The notes: generated by a model not told the origin, from the sequence alone. DNA of 64,000 bases from Cubamyces lactineus (GCA_022376465.1 JACDTU010000029.1:172491-236490); one strand, 5' to 3'; shown: positions 37,277-48,662, counted from the first letter of the stretch. Made by a program: numbers and translations.

Positions 37277-40200
37277 CTACGCCCCTGTATGCATCGTCGG
37301 ACGCGGGTTCATTGGCAGCCCCCTGCCTCTTCCGAGTCCCACAGCACCAGCCGGGGAGACCTTCACCTTACGCTCCTCGCGCGGCTCGACATGCCCAAGC
37401 TCGACCTGGACGCTGTTCCGCGCAAACGCCGTACGGTGCGACGCCGACACGGACCGCTGCGGCGCGCTCCCGACGCTCTTCACGCGCACGAGCGTGCCCT
37501 GCGCCGACCCGGACGCCGAGCGCACTTCGACGACCTCCGCCTCGTTCACGCTGCCGCTCTCGCCGGTCGCGACGGGCGGCATGGCGTACGCGTCCGTCTC
37601 TGGGGGTGCGAGGTCGAGAGGCGGCGGGCGCCGTTTTCCGGAGAGCGACTTGGATCGCTTCGCGGGCCAGCGGGTCGCGGCAGGCGGTGGGGAAAGGGGT
37701 GTAGGGAGCGACTGTGTCGCCTCTTGCTCGGTGATCACCCGTTCCGATACGGACTCGGCCTGCTTTGCAGACATCTTGTCATCGTAGTCCGCCGATTCCG
37801 GCGTCGGCTCCGGAGAGCTTTCCGTCACAGGCTCGTCCATGGCGGGCACGGGCTTGCGCTTGACAGACGGGACGCGTTCGACGTCAGACGGAGGAGCGCT
37901 GACGTTGGGCATGGCGACGTCCTCGGACACGATGAACTCCGTGTTCGGCACCTGGTGGGAGAGCATGCTACGCGGGCGGGGCACCGCGGCAGGACGCATC
38001 GGGATCCCGGGGAACTGCGAGGTGATCGCGACCACCTCAGACGCAGTGGTGCTCGACGACAAACCACGCTCGCGCCGGCTCATGCCCAGGAACCGCGGGC
38101 CATTGCCGTCGGGGAGCTCAAAGCTCGCCTCCGTACCTGCCGTAGCGATGCCGACACCCTCGAAGTTCATGTCGGCCGGGGTACCGATGGCACGGAAGCT
38201 CATCGTGCTTGCAGGCCGGTTGTAGCTCAGCGTACTGTCACGCGGGTTGTAGCTCGCCACGCTGTCGCGCGGGTGGTAGCTCGCCGTGCTCTCACGCACT
38301 GAGGGGGCCTGGAAGCTCACACCACTGTCTCGCGCCTTGTACGTCGCAACGCTTGGCGGCCGCATAGTGCCTTGGCTCATCATGCTCGCCGGGCGACTGT
38401 AGGTGCCGACGCTCTTAGCTCGAGAGTGGTGGCTTGCCATCGACTCGCGCAGAGAGGCAGCGCGAGTTCCGGCCTGAGCTGTTGGGGCGCCAGTGTACGC
38501 TGGGAGTGGGGTGAACGACGCGGAGACGTGGCCGACAGGATGGGATTCCGCAAGGTCGTCGAAATTGCCCGGGAGCGAGCGTGCACGTCCATGGGGGTCG
38601 CGGAACGGGTCGGTTACGAGGTCGAGGAACTCGAGGTTGGACAAGCGGCGGAGCTGCAGCACCGGCAGACGGTCCTTCCGAATGTGCACCGTCACGCGCT
38701 GGCGGACGGGGCGCGGGTACGCAGGGCGGGGGATGGGCGAGAACTCGGTAGCGACGACGTCCATCGCCTCGTCTGCGTAATCCTCGTCGTCATCGTTGCT
38801 CCGCTCCTCCTCTTGGATCGTGTCCCGCGCGGGTGGCCACGAGTTGCGCCTTGATGAGCCAAAGGAAGACGTCGAGTCGCGCCACGCCGTCGATGCCTTG
38901 CTCTTGCGGCTGCTCGTCCGGTTCGACAACCGGCTCGCGAGCTTAAAAGTGATACTGCTGGATTTCCGCGCTGAAACCAGCCCTGACGTCGCGCGCTCAT
39001 CTTCCAAGGAGGCCTTCTCGTTAAGTGAGGCCTGCTTGAGGTCACGGCGCATCCAGGATGGATCACCGAGCTTGATGACGGAGTCGCGTCTGGGAGCAAA
39101 AGTTTTCTCCGCATCGAACTCGTGGCCACCGACGTGGCGGAACGTGCTGAAACGCGGGTTCTGGATCATCGCGCGCAGCATGGACTTGCGTCGTCGTTGA
39201 GCCTCGCCGGGGCTGTAGAGCTGGAAGTCCTCAACTGTGTCGACGCTTTACAATTGTCAGCATAGAGTTCCTTCTGAGACGGGCATAGCATCTTACCCCT
39301 GAATAATGCCAATAACCAGGCATGCGTGCGCAAAGAACCTGATCAGACGGCGAGCAAAGGCGATGCCGAACCCGCCTTGCGCGAAGCCGATGACGGTCTC
39401 GATGGCGCCCAGCTTCATGCCAACAACGATCCAACCAAGGCCACGGAAGAATTGAGCCTCCATCGCCTTCTCGTTCTCACTCGATTCGATGTTCCGCCGA
39501 TGCTGAAGGGCCACGACGAGACGGTAGAATGCGATGCAGAAGTTCAGTGCCTGGAAAGCGGTCATGAGCACGAGGGTAACAGTGCTCAGGAACTCTTCTG
39601 AGGTGGCATCCGTGAAGCCGACCCCGAGCAGCGTGGTTCCATCCTGAGCAACGAAGCTGCCTAGAGAAAAAATATGATTTAGAAGACATTACCGCGCGCA
39701 ACCATCTAACGTACGATAGGTGATGCCGATGAACGAACCGAGTTCATTCAGCAGGATGATGAGGGGTATGAAGGCGAGGAGGGTGTATTTGGCGACCCTT
39801 TGCAGCCGAACGGGCAGCGAGGGTATGAGTTCGGTCGTGGTCAGGAGGTATAGGAAGAAGGTGTAGAGAAAGATAGGGATGAATGAGCCGACACCTGTAG
39901 CAAGATAAGCGGTGGCGAGCATCTCGTAAGTCGGTTCGCTCACCGATGACGATGTCGAGAGACCGGAATGAGTCCAAGGACGATCCGAGAGAAGGGAGTG
40001 TATGGGTGAGGAGGTCAAGTATCGCTAGAGCGAAATAGACATAGATCTCCGAGGCTAGGAACACATGTTTTCTGCGCACACATAAATCAGCATGCGCGTT
40101 CCACACGGTGGTTGGAAAGCGAGCGCGACGAGGGCCTCTGCACAGAATGAGAGCCACTGAAGCCATACCGAGATGTACCTCGCCACCGCCCACTCATTCC

Positions 40201-40444
40201 GTGTATCGCGCCGTCCACCACCCCCTGGATCCCTCAACACCATTTGTTGCGACCCGCCACTCTGACTCGCGTGATATCAGGAGGGCTGGGACACTCACTT
40301 ATCGGCAGATGCGCGTTTGGCCCATAGCAGCGCACACGCGAAAAGGATCTCAAGGCCTGGAGGGAGAAGAAGGATACCAGCTTCAAGCCTGGTCAGAGAT
40401 TGGCAGCGTAGAATCGGAGCGACGGAGAGGCAGATTTCGCCCAT
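37277..40444 (-). CDS. Multi-pass membrane protein with long disordered cytosolic tail
   Basis: Proposed exons 5' to 3': 40299-40444, 40107-40232, 39944-40071, 39715-39894, 39297-39660, 37277-39245; about 970 residues. The first 320 residues contain seven to eight hydrophobic helices (LLLPPGLEILFACALLW, GVGSFIPIFLYTFFLYLL, YTLLAFIPLIILLNELGSF and others). The remaining 650 residues are hydrophilic, Ser/Arg/Pro-rich, with loose repeats of the kind SYxPRDS and S(Y/H)xRPAS that look like kinase-site arrays. The topology recalls seven-helix fungal receptors or DUF-type membrane proteins, but no specific family is recognised. The intron 40072-40106 would be only 35 nt, so the second/third exon junction is uncertain. 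Confidence 0.7.
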
Positions 40445-41109
40445 TTAACCGGAGTGTCGATGGGTAGTCCTGGACTCCTAGAGGCAAGCAAAACGCATTT
40501 CAAGGAAACCCGAGCCAGCAGAGTAAGAAGAGGGGGACGACGCCGAGAAAGAAAGGAACGGAATGCAGACTTGCTGCGGGGAGAAAGGCGACGCCTGCAC
40601 CGAGGAAGAAAGGGAGAAGAAACGATGAACAAAGAGTTGTTGACGGTTGACCTTGACCGTTGCGCGGGGGCGGACAGCTAAAGGCGTTAGCGGCCATATC
40701 TGCTTACAGGCTCCGTATTGACCAGGTACCTTCCAGGAGACTGATGGGGAACAATCGGTAGCACGACGGTGGCAACCTCCCAGGCTGTGCCCGACGATGG
40801 CGACGACCTCGGCCCACCCGTCGTCCTGGTAATTAACGGCGCTTGCTTGGCTTGTTTTTGGTGTATTCGAGGGGCATCGACAGTTGTTGTGCACTCAAGT
40901 CTTTCATTCAGAGTGTATGGTGTCCAGACGTCGTATAAGCATCGCCGACGCTCGGGCTGGACATGATGGTCAAGCAGAGGTCGATGAAAGATCACCGAGC
41001 GGTGGAAAGTTTCTCTGAATCCGGATCACGGCGTGACAGAATGTCACGCACACACCAAGATGGATGGATGCCGTGACGTCGTGACGTAGTGCTTTCGTTC
41101 TCGCGCGCA
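40445..41109. promoter_or_regulatory. Divergent promoter region
   Basis: Shared upstream region between the membrane protein gene (-) and the TcdA-like gene (+). No clear TATA or repeat. Confidence 0.4.
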
Positions 41110-43144
41110 ATGAGCCTCGACTGGAACTCACACCGAACTCAACTCGTCGCCACTGCTCTCGCAGCATCTGCCGTCACTGCGGGTCTTTTCTCTGCATACC
41201 AGCAACATGTGCGTCGACAGAAGCGGCGAACCCTAGACCAAGACATTCTCCGGTCTCTGAGTGCACCCAACAAAGGGAAGGGAACCACGCGCGAAGATGA
41301 CGACGACCCACACGAAGTCCAGCTCGGCGGCATAGACCAGCAGCGCGGATTGCCTTCGGAGTACGACGAAGAGTTGGTGCGCGAGCAGCTCGCGCGCAAC
41401 TATGCCTTCTTTGGCGACGAGGCCATGGCGAAGATCAGGAAGGGCACCGTCGTTATCGTCGGATGCGGTGGCGTTGGGAGCTGGGCAGCAGTAATGCTCG
41501 TCAGATCGTGCGCTTCTCTTCATATTCATGACCGCATGTCAATCTCATGCTTGCTTGGTCGTTAGCGGGATATCGAAGATTCGCCTGGTCGATTTCGATC
41601 AGGTTACCTTGTCCTCGCTGAACAGACACGCGACGGCCACACTGGCAGATGTTGGTACGCCGAAGGTCAAATGCATTGAGCGCGCCCTCAAGCAATTCTC
41701 GCGCGTCGTCCAAGTCGATGCGCGCATCGATATCTGGCGGAAAGAATCGGGTGGTGAACACCTCGAGGGTGCGGACTGGGTAATCGGTAACTCGCGTTCA
41801 GTTACTCCGACTGTGCCATCTTGCGTGCTCACGGTGTGATTTTGACTAGACGCGATTGATAATATCACCACTAAAGTTGACTTGCTCAAGTACTGCCATG
41901 AGAATAATATCAAGGTAAGTCGCTGCATCTCAACTTTGCAATGATCGCGGTTCGTCCTTCGTCAGCGGCAAGTCTTCGTTAGAATCGGAGTCGATGTGGT
42001 CGATGTATGTGACCTGTTTCTGCCCGTGATGCTACGACGGGAACTTGCAGCGGCTCAGTCCCTACAAGGACACGGTAGACCTGCGACTTGCGCAAGCTAT
42101 TCTTATTAGCTCTAGCTATAACAATGAGGCTCTAGGCCAGGTAGCTTCTATGCAAACCTTTGTGCGGCGTGTGGGATTTCGTCACCTACCGACTTCTGAC
42201 TTTCCGTCAAATTCAATTCGACTCATTCCGAAAGCTCATGTTCCGCCCGCACGCCTTCACTTTTTTGCTAACGTGTGCCAACAGGTATTCTCGTCCATGG
42301 GTTCTGGAGCGAAATGCGACCCAACCCGAGTGCAAATCAGCGACATCTCGTACACGATGTACGATCCCCTCGCACGCGCTGTCCGACGGCGCCTGCGCCT
42401 CGAGGGCATCTCATCCGGCATCCCCGTAGTATACTCGACCGAGGTTCCGGGTGACGTCAAGCTGCTCCCTCTCCCCGAAGAGGAGTTCCAAAAGGGCAAC
42501 GTCAAGGAACTCGGCGTCTTTGACGACTTCCGGGTTCGCATCCTCCCGGTGTTGGGTGAGTTGTCCTCCCACGCGTGCTGAAGCTTGACTTACGCTGAGA
42601 TTGTCCGTCTCAGGACCGCTACCGGCGATCTTCGGTCTGAACATCGCCACTTACGTTCTGTGCGAGCTCGCGGGCAAGCCTATCCACAACCCGCTTCCCG
42701 TCAAGGGACGCAAGAAATTCAACGAGCGTCTTTACCGTGACCTGCACAAGCGGGAGGAAAAGTTCCTTGGTCGCCAGATCAAGTACGTTCCGCTCAAGAT
42801 GAATGCCTATTGACAGTCGGTTTGGCTTACATACCTTGACTCACCGCAGCAAACTCCCGGTCGACGACGACGATGTCGGACTCATCTTCGACGACCTCTA
42901 TCGTGGACGGTCTGCACGTCCGCCCTATGCCGTCCCCGAACGGCCGGCGCTCGTCCGCTGGGACCCCTCGGCGCCACTATCCTTGCAAAACTGCGTCGCG
43001 TTTGAATTTGCCGACGCGGAGAAGCACCTGCAGGAGTGTCTGCTCGAGAAGCGATCGCCGGAGGAGGTGTGGGGCGCGGAAGTTGTCGACGTAGTCAAGA
43101 GGCGGCAGGAGGAGGCTCGCAGGGTCGTCGAGTGGGTGATGTGA
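41110..43144 (+). CDS. TCD1: tRNA threonylcarbamoyladenosine dehydratase (Tcd1/Tcd2, TcdA type)
   Basis: Exons 41110-41507, 41566-41786, 41850-41914, 42285-42555, 42614-42782 and 42850-43144 give 472 residues. The E1-like enzyme uses ATP to cyclise t6A37 to ct6A in tRNAs reading ANN codons. Seen: a hydrophobic N-terminal segment (LVATALAASAVTAGLF), as in the mitochondrial outer-membrane yeast enzymes; the nucleotide-binding motif VIVGCGGVGSW; IRLVDFDQVTLSSLNRH; DAIDNITTKVDLL; and FSSMGSGAKCDPTRV. The intron at 41915-42284 is 370 nt, far above the local norm; its open stretch lacks family features and is not counted as coding. Confidence 0.93.
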
Positions 43145-43959
43145 TTCGCTCAGCGCTGCGATAGGTATCTGCGATGATCTTTGCATAGCTAGACAGGATG
43201 TAGACATTGGCCTCCGGCCGGACCATGATAGAACATTGCAGACGATCATAGTTATGCATGACTGTATGTCACGGTCAACGTGTGTTCGTTGTCTTCTCGC
43301 CATATGCGCATGAGGTACCATACACAGGTGCCAGTGAGTCATCACTTCATCATCTAACACCGATAGTCACTCGCCGGATCACAAGTCGCAAGTGTCGAGA
43401 CCGACGCGGCGAAGAGAGCACGGAGAGTATGGGAGCGGATGAGAGCCTAAGCTCGAGGACTTGATATGTGCGGACCTCTCATGATAACCGACTCCTGCCC
43501 TGTGCTCGTCCGACGCCCGTGATTCCAACCTCACAAGTTTCGCATTGCCATACCTTGATTGCATCTCCCACAGCCCGTATGACGCCTGTCCCGAAGCAAG
43601 GCCGCCAGCTCTCGCGCGCAGCAAGGTATAAGTCACATTGAACGTTGTCATCATCATGCATTCACGAAATGAACCATCATCGTACATCCGTAGGATTCAA
43701 CACTACAGTCTGATCAACAACCTCGTGTTTTCCCCTTGCCGTGAACACTGCGAACGCCAAAACATACCGAACTATACAAGAGAAGAAAGGATTTACAAAT
43801 CACCAGGGTTGGAATCATCATCGCCAAGTTTCGCTGGAACGTGATCATCATCATCATCATCATCATCCGCAGAATCCCACTCGGCCTTGGGACGGGGCCG
43901 GCGGAGTGATGATCCCCAAGCACCCGCTGTCAGCTTCGCGCCGAGCGCACGCTCAGCGC
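43145..43959. other. Convergent intergenic region with microsatellite
   Basis: Lies between the 3' ends of the TcdA-like gene (+) and the thaumatin gene (-). Contains an (ATC)8 run at 43844-43867. No gene recognised. Confidence 0.5.
43844..43867. repeat. (ATC)8 microsatellite
   Basis: Eight uninterrupted ATC units in the convergent intergenic region. Confidence 0.9.
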
Positions 43960-45287
43960 TCACGGGCAGAAGGTGACGGTGTAGTCTGCCTGGAGGTTCC
44001 CAGCGCAGGTCCAGAGAGCAGTGCCGCTTGACTCGTCGTAGGCGTAAGCGTACGAGTTCGGGCAGTTGTCCTCTGCAGACGAACGATAAGAACAATCGCC
44101 GTCAGCACTCAGCTCAAACGACGTAAGCGGGGATCAGGCACTCACTGAAGTAGGAGTAGTAGGCGACGCCGGAGGGCGGGCAGGTCGCCGCGGTGTTGTG
44201 CGTACCCGTGCAGCAGTTCGGGTTGTTCACTGGTGTCGTCGATGGATTGTCAGCGAGGCCTGCACGGGAGAGTTGACCAAGGCGATGCTTACCCGGGTCG
44301 CCAAGACCGGCGTTGCACGCGCTCCTGCAGCCTACAGGGAAGCCCGTGGAGTCGAAGGGGCCCTTAAGCGGAGCAGGGCCTGTGTACGAGAAGATAACAG
44401 CAGAGGTCAGTTGAATTATATTTCGGAGAGCGCATACGGAGATGGACACACAGTTGGGGCCGAGATCGACCGGGCAGTCCGCGACGTGGCATCCCTTGTT
44501 GTTGCTGATGCGCATGGGCAGGTTGTACCCATCGACGAGGGATACTATCAGATACAATGAGTATCAGTACTATAAGCTAAATCCGAGTGAGCGGGGGATA
44601 GCCGTACCGTCATACCAGTCGGAGTTGCTGGCGTCAGGAGAGAGCGTGAACTCGGCGACAGTCGCAGGAGGGACGCCCTATAGATAGAACGAGTCAACGA
44701 CCGTCAATCGTAAGAGCAAAGCGAACGTACAGTACCGGTGTGCGGGTCGCACTCGAGACCGCCATTGCAGCCACCGTCAAGGCAGGAGTTAGGACCCGGA
44801 TTCACACTGAAATCGCAGTCGCGACGAGCCTGTATGTCAAGATAGTGAGGTTTTGCGGAAATCAACAAGCACCCGTGAGGTACATACCCAGATACGACCA
44901 GCAGCCCAGTTGTTCGGGACGGAGAAGGACACGGACTGATAGGCATTCTGAGCCCAGCTGATAAGAATGGGAAATGTGATAAGGAGCACGGCTTGGCGGT
45001 AACAGAATCAGTAAGTTGGCTCACCCGGTAGGCTGGTTGGGGGTCGCAGTGCCGACGTTGAGGTCGGTGAAGATCTAACGCGCTGAATTAGTGTACTGTG
45101 CAACGTAAATCTACGGAATACGGTCCATACCGCAGGCCTGGTTGAATAGAATGTTAGGGGATGGTATAGCGGATAAAACGCCCGACACGTACCAGATAGT
45201 GAAGGGACAGTTGTTGTAGACCGTGAAGGTTCGCGCAGAGGCATTGGCGACGAACGCGAGGGTGACGGCAGCAAGGAGGCCCTTCAT
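43960..45287 (-). CDS. Thaumatin-like protein, secreted
   Basis: Ten exons, 5' to 3': 45193-45287, 45131-45137, 45025-45074, 44888-44957, 44731-44829, 44608-44677, 44452-44544, 44293-44379, 44146-44229, 43960-44072; 255 residues. A signal peptide (MKGLLAAVTLAFVANASA) precedes TFTVYNNCPFTIWPAIFT, the classic thaumatin start. Further landmarks are GRIWARRDCDF, CLDGGCNGGLEC, DVSLVDGYNLPM, CRSACNAG and YYSYFKDNCPNSYAYAYDE. Many cysteines support a disulphide-rich extracellular fold. Fungal members bind or cleave beta-1,3-glucans in wall remodelling or antagonism. A TATA box lies 82 bp upstream. The second exon is only 7 nt and is needed to encode Pro-Ala of IWPAIF. Confidence 0.92.
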
Positions 45288-45368
45288 GTTATCTGGTCTG
45301 GTCTGGTAGTGGGCGAAGCGGGGAAGAAGCTGAGGTCCACTGAGGATACACCCCCATCCTCTCAGAGC

Positions 45369-45376
45369 CTTTTATA
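45369..45376 (-). promoter_or_regulatory. TATA box of the thaumatin-like gene
   Basis: TATAAAAG on the minus strand, 82-89 bp upstream of the ATG at 45287. Confidence 0.6.
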
Positions 45377-47343
45377 CTGCAAGAGCATGAGCAAACGAGA
45401 CCGCCGAGAACATCCATGGCCACCAGAGTCCCAGAGAGATCAAGGAACAAAACACTCATAAAACACGAGAAGCACAGACAGAACGCACATGACGAGGTTT
45501 GTTGTTGCCCTATCCGTCCCATGGCCCAGGAAAAATAGATGATCAGCGTCGTTCAGGCAGGATGGCAGAAGAGCTAAGAAACGCACAGACGCTGTTTGAT
45601 AGATGTGACGTCGTTCACAAGCAGGCGTTGTGAGCACAAGGCCGTCCGCGGGGTGATGCTTGGATGTTGCTAAGGCAAGGCGCACATGGGCCAGCGGGCG
45701 GCGAGCACGATGACTGACGAATGGGGATGCCAGCGAACACAGTGCTTGCCATACTGGGCACGCGGCACCGCAGCTACGGCAGGCGCCGTGACCTCTCGTT
45801 CGTTCTGATGCGCGTCTCTGGCAGGTCCGGTGGTCAGCATGCTCTTTCCAGCCATTTCCTCGCTGCGTTGAACCATGTGGGCGCATGCACCTTGATCGCG
45901 AAGGACGGCCATGGGACCCGCGTGTCTACCAGTGATCGATGAATGGACAACGCCGACACGAACGAGCTAGACAAAACTCGGGGTCGTTCGTCCAGGGTTG
46001 GCAGCCTCTTCCTGAGGGCCCGGAGGCTCTTACTCGGTCGTAGTGACAAATGGTTCCGTTGGGAAGGCCGAGATAGTACTCCGCTTCTCGCGACTGACTA
46101 TCAGAGCCACAAGGGTCGTCGTGCCTGGGGATAAAGGTAAACTTATCAGCCATGGCGGTGAGGATCGACCAGACGTTGGGCTACGAACCTCGCATCCACA
46201 CCCTAGGTGCAACAAAGCAGCCATGCATCCTGCATGAAATTCTGCCCAGCGCATCCAGCTCGGACTAGTCTCGCAAAAATGTACAGGCGTTGTCACAGGG
46301 CTAGGTGCGCACATGCGATACGTCCGAGGTGCGGAAGCGCATCGAAGCGCGAGCGGACGCTATGGACTCGTCCTGCACTTCAGCAGGCCGACGCCGATGT
46401 CAGGAGGAGCGGTCTTCTCGCGTGTCGACTCGGCTGCATAGCCTGCTTCCTTCATTATCTCTTGGATTCTTGGAGATGGCAAACGGGAGCGTTCGCGTTC
46501 AACCGGCAACCTGGTACACATGCTCCGTGCATGATGTCGTAAGATCCCTTGACAGTAGGCCATATGGTACTAGAGATTCATAAGGAGTAGTGATATGACG
46601 CGAAGTAGATACTAGATAGCTGGTATGTTGAGCCCGCCCTCAGCCCTCCAGTAGAAGCACGGGGTACAGAGCGTGTACTCCTGTGCTTCAACAGAGCCCG
46701 CCAGCCACAAACGCACATGGTATGTAATTGTCGTGGATATCTCCGGAGAGCAGTATCGTGATAGTTCGAGGAGCTGGAATCTAGGTACCGGTGCTGTGAG
46801 CCAGTACTAGCAATTCAGCCTCGGGACGCCTTCAATCAACGCTTAGGTCGTATATGTACTCAATACTTGGCATTCAGCTTACCTATCTTCATCCACAGAA
46901 AGAAATTCGTGAGTGATGTCTGTGCGTATGAGGGGACTGCTCTGTCGATGTGAGCGGGCTTTGGGAGGACCCAGGTGTCGATGGTACACAAACTGCGGCT
47001 TCCCGACGTGATTTGAGATAGAGCAATTGGGTCTCCGCTAGAATACTATGATAGGTAGAGCCCCTCCGGGCAGTCCTGGCCACGAGCCTTTCGGCGCTCG
47101 ACCGTGAGGAAAACAATGTCGAGGCAGACGACCTGACGTAGACCGTTCATACCCAAGTGGCGAAAAGAAACATATGATACCTTAATAATTTAGAGCGGGT
47201 GCGGAGTACAAGTAAAGTATATATGTACTGTACAGATTTGAACTCGTTATATACGTTCTGGTATAGGGATATCGAGAAACCCCAGATTCATGCGTTGACC
47301 CCGATGTCGTAGCGTCCTGATGTGCCGTCCCATACCGCGCTAC
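45377..47343. other. Gene-poor region
   Basis: About 2 kb between the thaumatin promoter and the 3' end of the kinase gene. One weak minus-strand candidate starts at 46153 (MADKFTFIPRHDDPCG, open to a GTAAG donor-like site near 46034) with a possible continuation ending at 45834, but no family is recognised and joining is arbitrary, so no CDS is called. Confidence 0.4.
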
Positions 47344-47614
47344 CTACAAACAGAACGAGCTCCGCCCTAACTGGAGCGCAGACGGCTCCGCGTGCGTTCT
47401 GACGAAGTCAATTTCCTGATGAGACAGAAAGGGAAGCTCCATGCAATCAGCAATGTCCTCTCTGTCCACCGGGTCTAAGGCGAGCAGCCATTTGCATAGC
47501 TCCAGGTATTCTCCGTCGTAAATGCGTTCCTGAGAGTGTATAGGTATGAGCGCCGATACCAGACTCTCCGTGCATTTCTCACCGCTAACGGAAGTGCGAG
47601 AAGGATCTTTCGCA
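47344..47614 (-). pseudogene. 3' part of SRPK-like kinase gene, separated by retrotransposon
   Basis: Continues the kinase reading frame on the far side of the element: 47583-47614 is the rest of the interrupted exon, followed by a 53-nt intron and a last exon 47529-47344 ending in TAG. The last exon contains LALDPVDREDIADCMELPFL, the usual kinase subdomain XI pattern (DP...R ... PFL). Phase is preserved when the element and one copy of the target duplication are removed. Confidence 0.85.
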
Positions 47615-47619
47615 CACTT
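47615..47619. repeat. Target site duplication, left copy (CACTT)
   Basis: CACTT directly precedes the left LTR and is repeated at 53935-53939. Confidence 0.9.
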
Positions 47620-47919
47620 TGTTGAACTTCCAGGTTATCGGCTGCGCCGGACCGGGAATGTGGACCTTGTGGCTGTGGCGCCTATAACGCGCACAGCATG
47701 GACTTTATTCCTTTTATGGACTGCTCAGTGTATGTACTGTAGTTGGACATTCCTTCATTCTCTCCATCTTTCCGTTGCGTTCTACACTGCTACGGATCCT
47801 TCCAGAGGGTTCTATACCTATGACACCATATGTCGCGATACTCGCACCATGGTCTTACTCATCGTACATAGCGATCACATGCCTCCTTTCTTCGCTTACT
47901 CATGGCACTCCTCTCTCAA

Positions 47920-47927
47920 TATATAAG
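47920..47927 (+). promoter_or_regulatory. TATA box in left LTR
   Basis: TATATAAG, followed by the probable transcription start area; identical copy at 53702-53709 in the right LTR. Confidence 0.6.
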
Positions 47928-47977
47928 GAGGACATTCTTCGCCCCTGCTCTTCAGTCGTTCGCTCACAGACTGAAGA

Positions 47978-48032
47978 GTAAGTTCCCTTATTACCTATGG
48001 TTTATATGCAGTTACTTACTGAGTACTTGTAG
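47978..48032 (+). other. Intron-like 55-nt insert inside LTR
   Basis: Begins GTAAGT, has a CTTACTGAG branch-like motif 12-20 nt before the end, ends TTGTAG. The flanking bases occur joined exactly in the second copy at 48096/48097. Length matches host introns. The same insert is at 53760-53814 in the right LTR. Confidence 0.75.
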
Positions 48033-48152
48033 CTTCTTTGTGTCGCTTTCAGGTACTTATACTATGCAATATAGTCGTTCGCTCACAGACTGAAGACTTC
48101 TTTGTGTCGCTTTCAGGTCGCTCCCCAGCCTTCTAGGTTCAGAAGTTCGTCA

Positions 48153-48175
48153 GGTTATGAGCCCTGCGCTCTAAC
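48153..48175 (+). promoter_or_regulatory. Primer binding site (tRNA-Met, internal)
   Basis: GGTTATGAGCCCTGCGC begins immediately after the LTR. It is complementary to the anticodon arm of tRNA-Met (CAGGG-CUCAUAA-CC) rather than to the tRNA 3' end, the arrangement known from Drosophila copia, which primes from a tRNA-iMet half. Confidence 0.75.
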
Positions 48176-48662
48176 TTGTTGCTGCTTCTGTCGACATCTC
48201 TGCGCGCACCCTCCCTTCGTCGACATCGCTGTTGTGCACCCTCCCCTCCATAATTCCTTAACTCTTGACTGTTGCCCGCCGACACTGCTACCAGGGGGAC
48301 ATTTCTGCGCTCGTGACGCAGCCCTGAGTGCTTTTACTATAGCCCTAGTACTCAGTAGGCTGTACAGCTCTTTGTAGCGAGCTCTTTCTAGTATCCCTGG
48401 GTCAGGCCTCGCACTTGCGACAGCCAGCCCTTGTATCCGGGTTCTTTAGGAACTTAGGACCGGAGGACAACCGTCTGGACCCTCCTTACGATACTCTTTT
48501 TGTCGGATAGCAGTACATAGTTTTTCTTGGGCACAGTTGGCAACTTCTACCCAGATTTTCGGGCATTTCGGCTGTCTGGATCTCTGGTTCTCCTGAACAG
48601 GTGTTCCCATCTACCAGGACTTCTCGGTGCACACAGCAAGTCAATCATCGCGTTTTTTCTGA

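Larger units (their letters stand above)
47620..48152 (+). repeat. Left LTR
   Basis: 533 bp, TGTTGAAC...GTTCGTCA. TATA-like TATATAAG at 47920-47927. Downstream of it lies a 46-nt segment present twice, the first copy (47954-47977 plus 48033-48054) split by a 55-nt GTAAGT...TTGTAG insert (47978-48032), the second (48073-48118) continuous. Confidence 0.97.

Noticed and set aside
37193..38302. 369-codon plus-strand frame
   Set aside because: Antisense shadow of the G/C-biased tail of the membrane protein; no family features or splice context.
42045..42284. Extension of the TcdA-like exon upstream into open sequence
   Set aside because: The protein family continues directly from NNIK to VFSSMGSG, so the stretch is intronic.
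45834..46153. Possible two-exon small gene on the minus strand
   Set aside because: The start and donor look acceptable, but the second exon and its acceptor could be chosen only arbitrarily and no family is recognised.
47546..48093. Small open frames inside the LTRs
   Set aside because: They are present identically in both LTRs and have no coding features; the LTR is non-coding.
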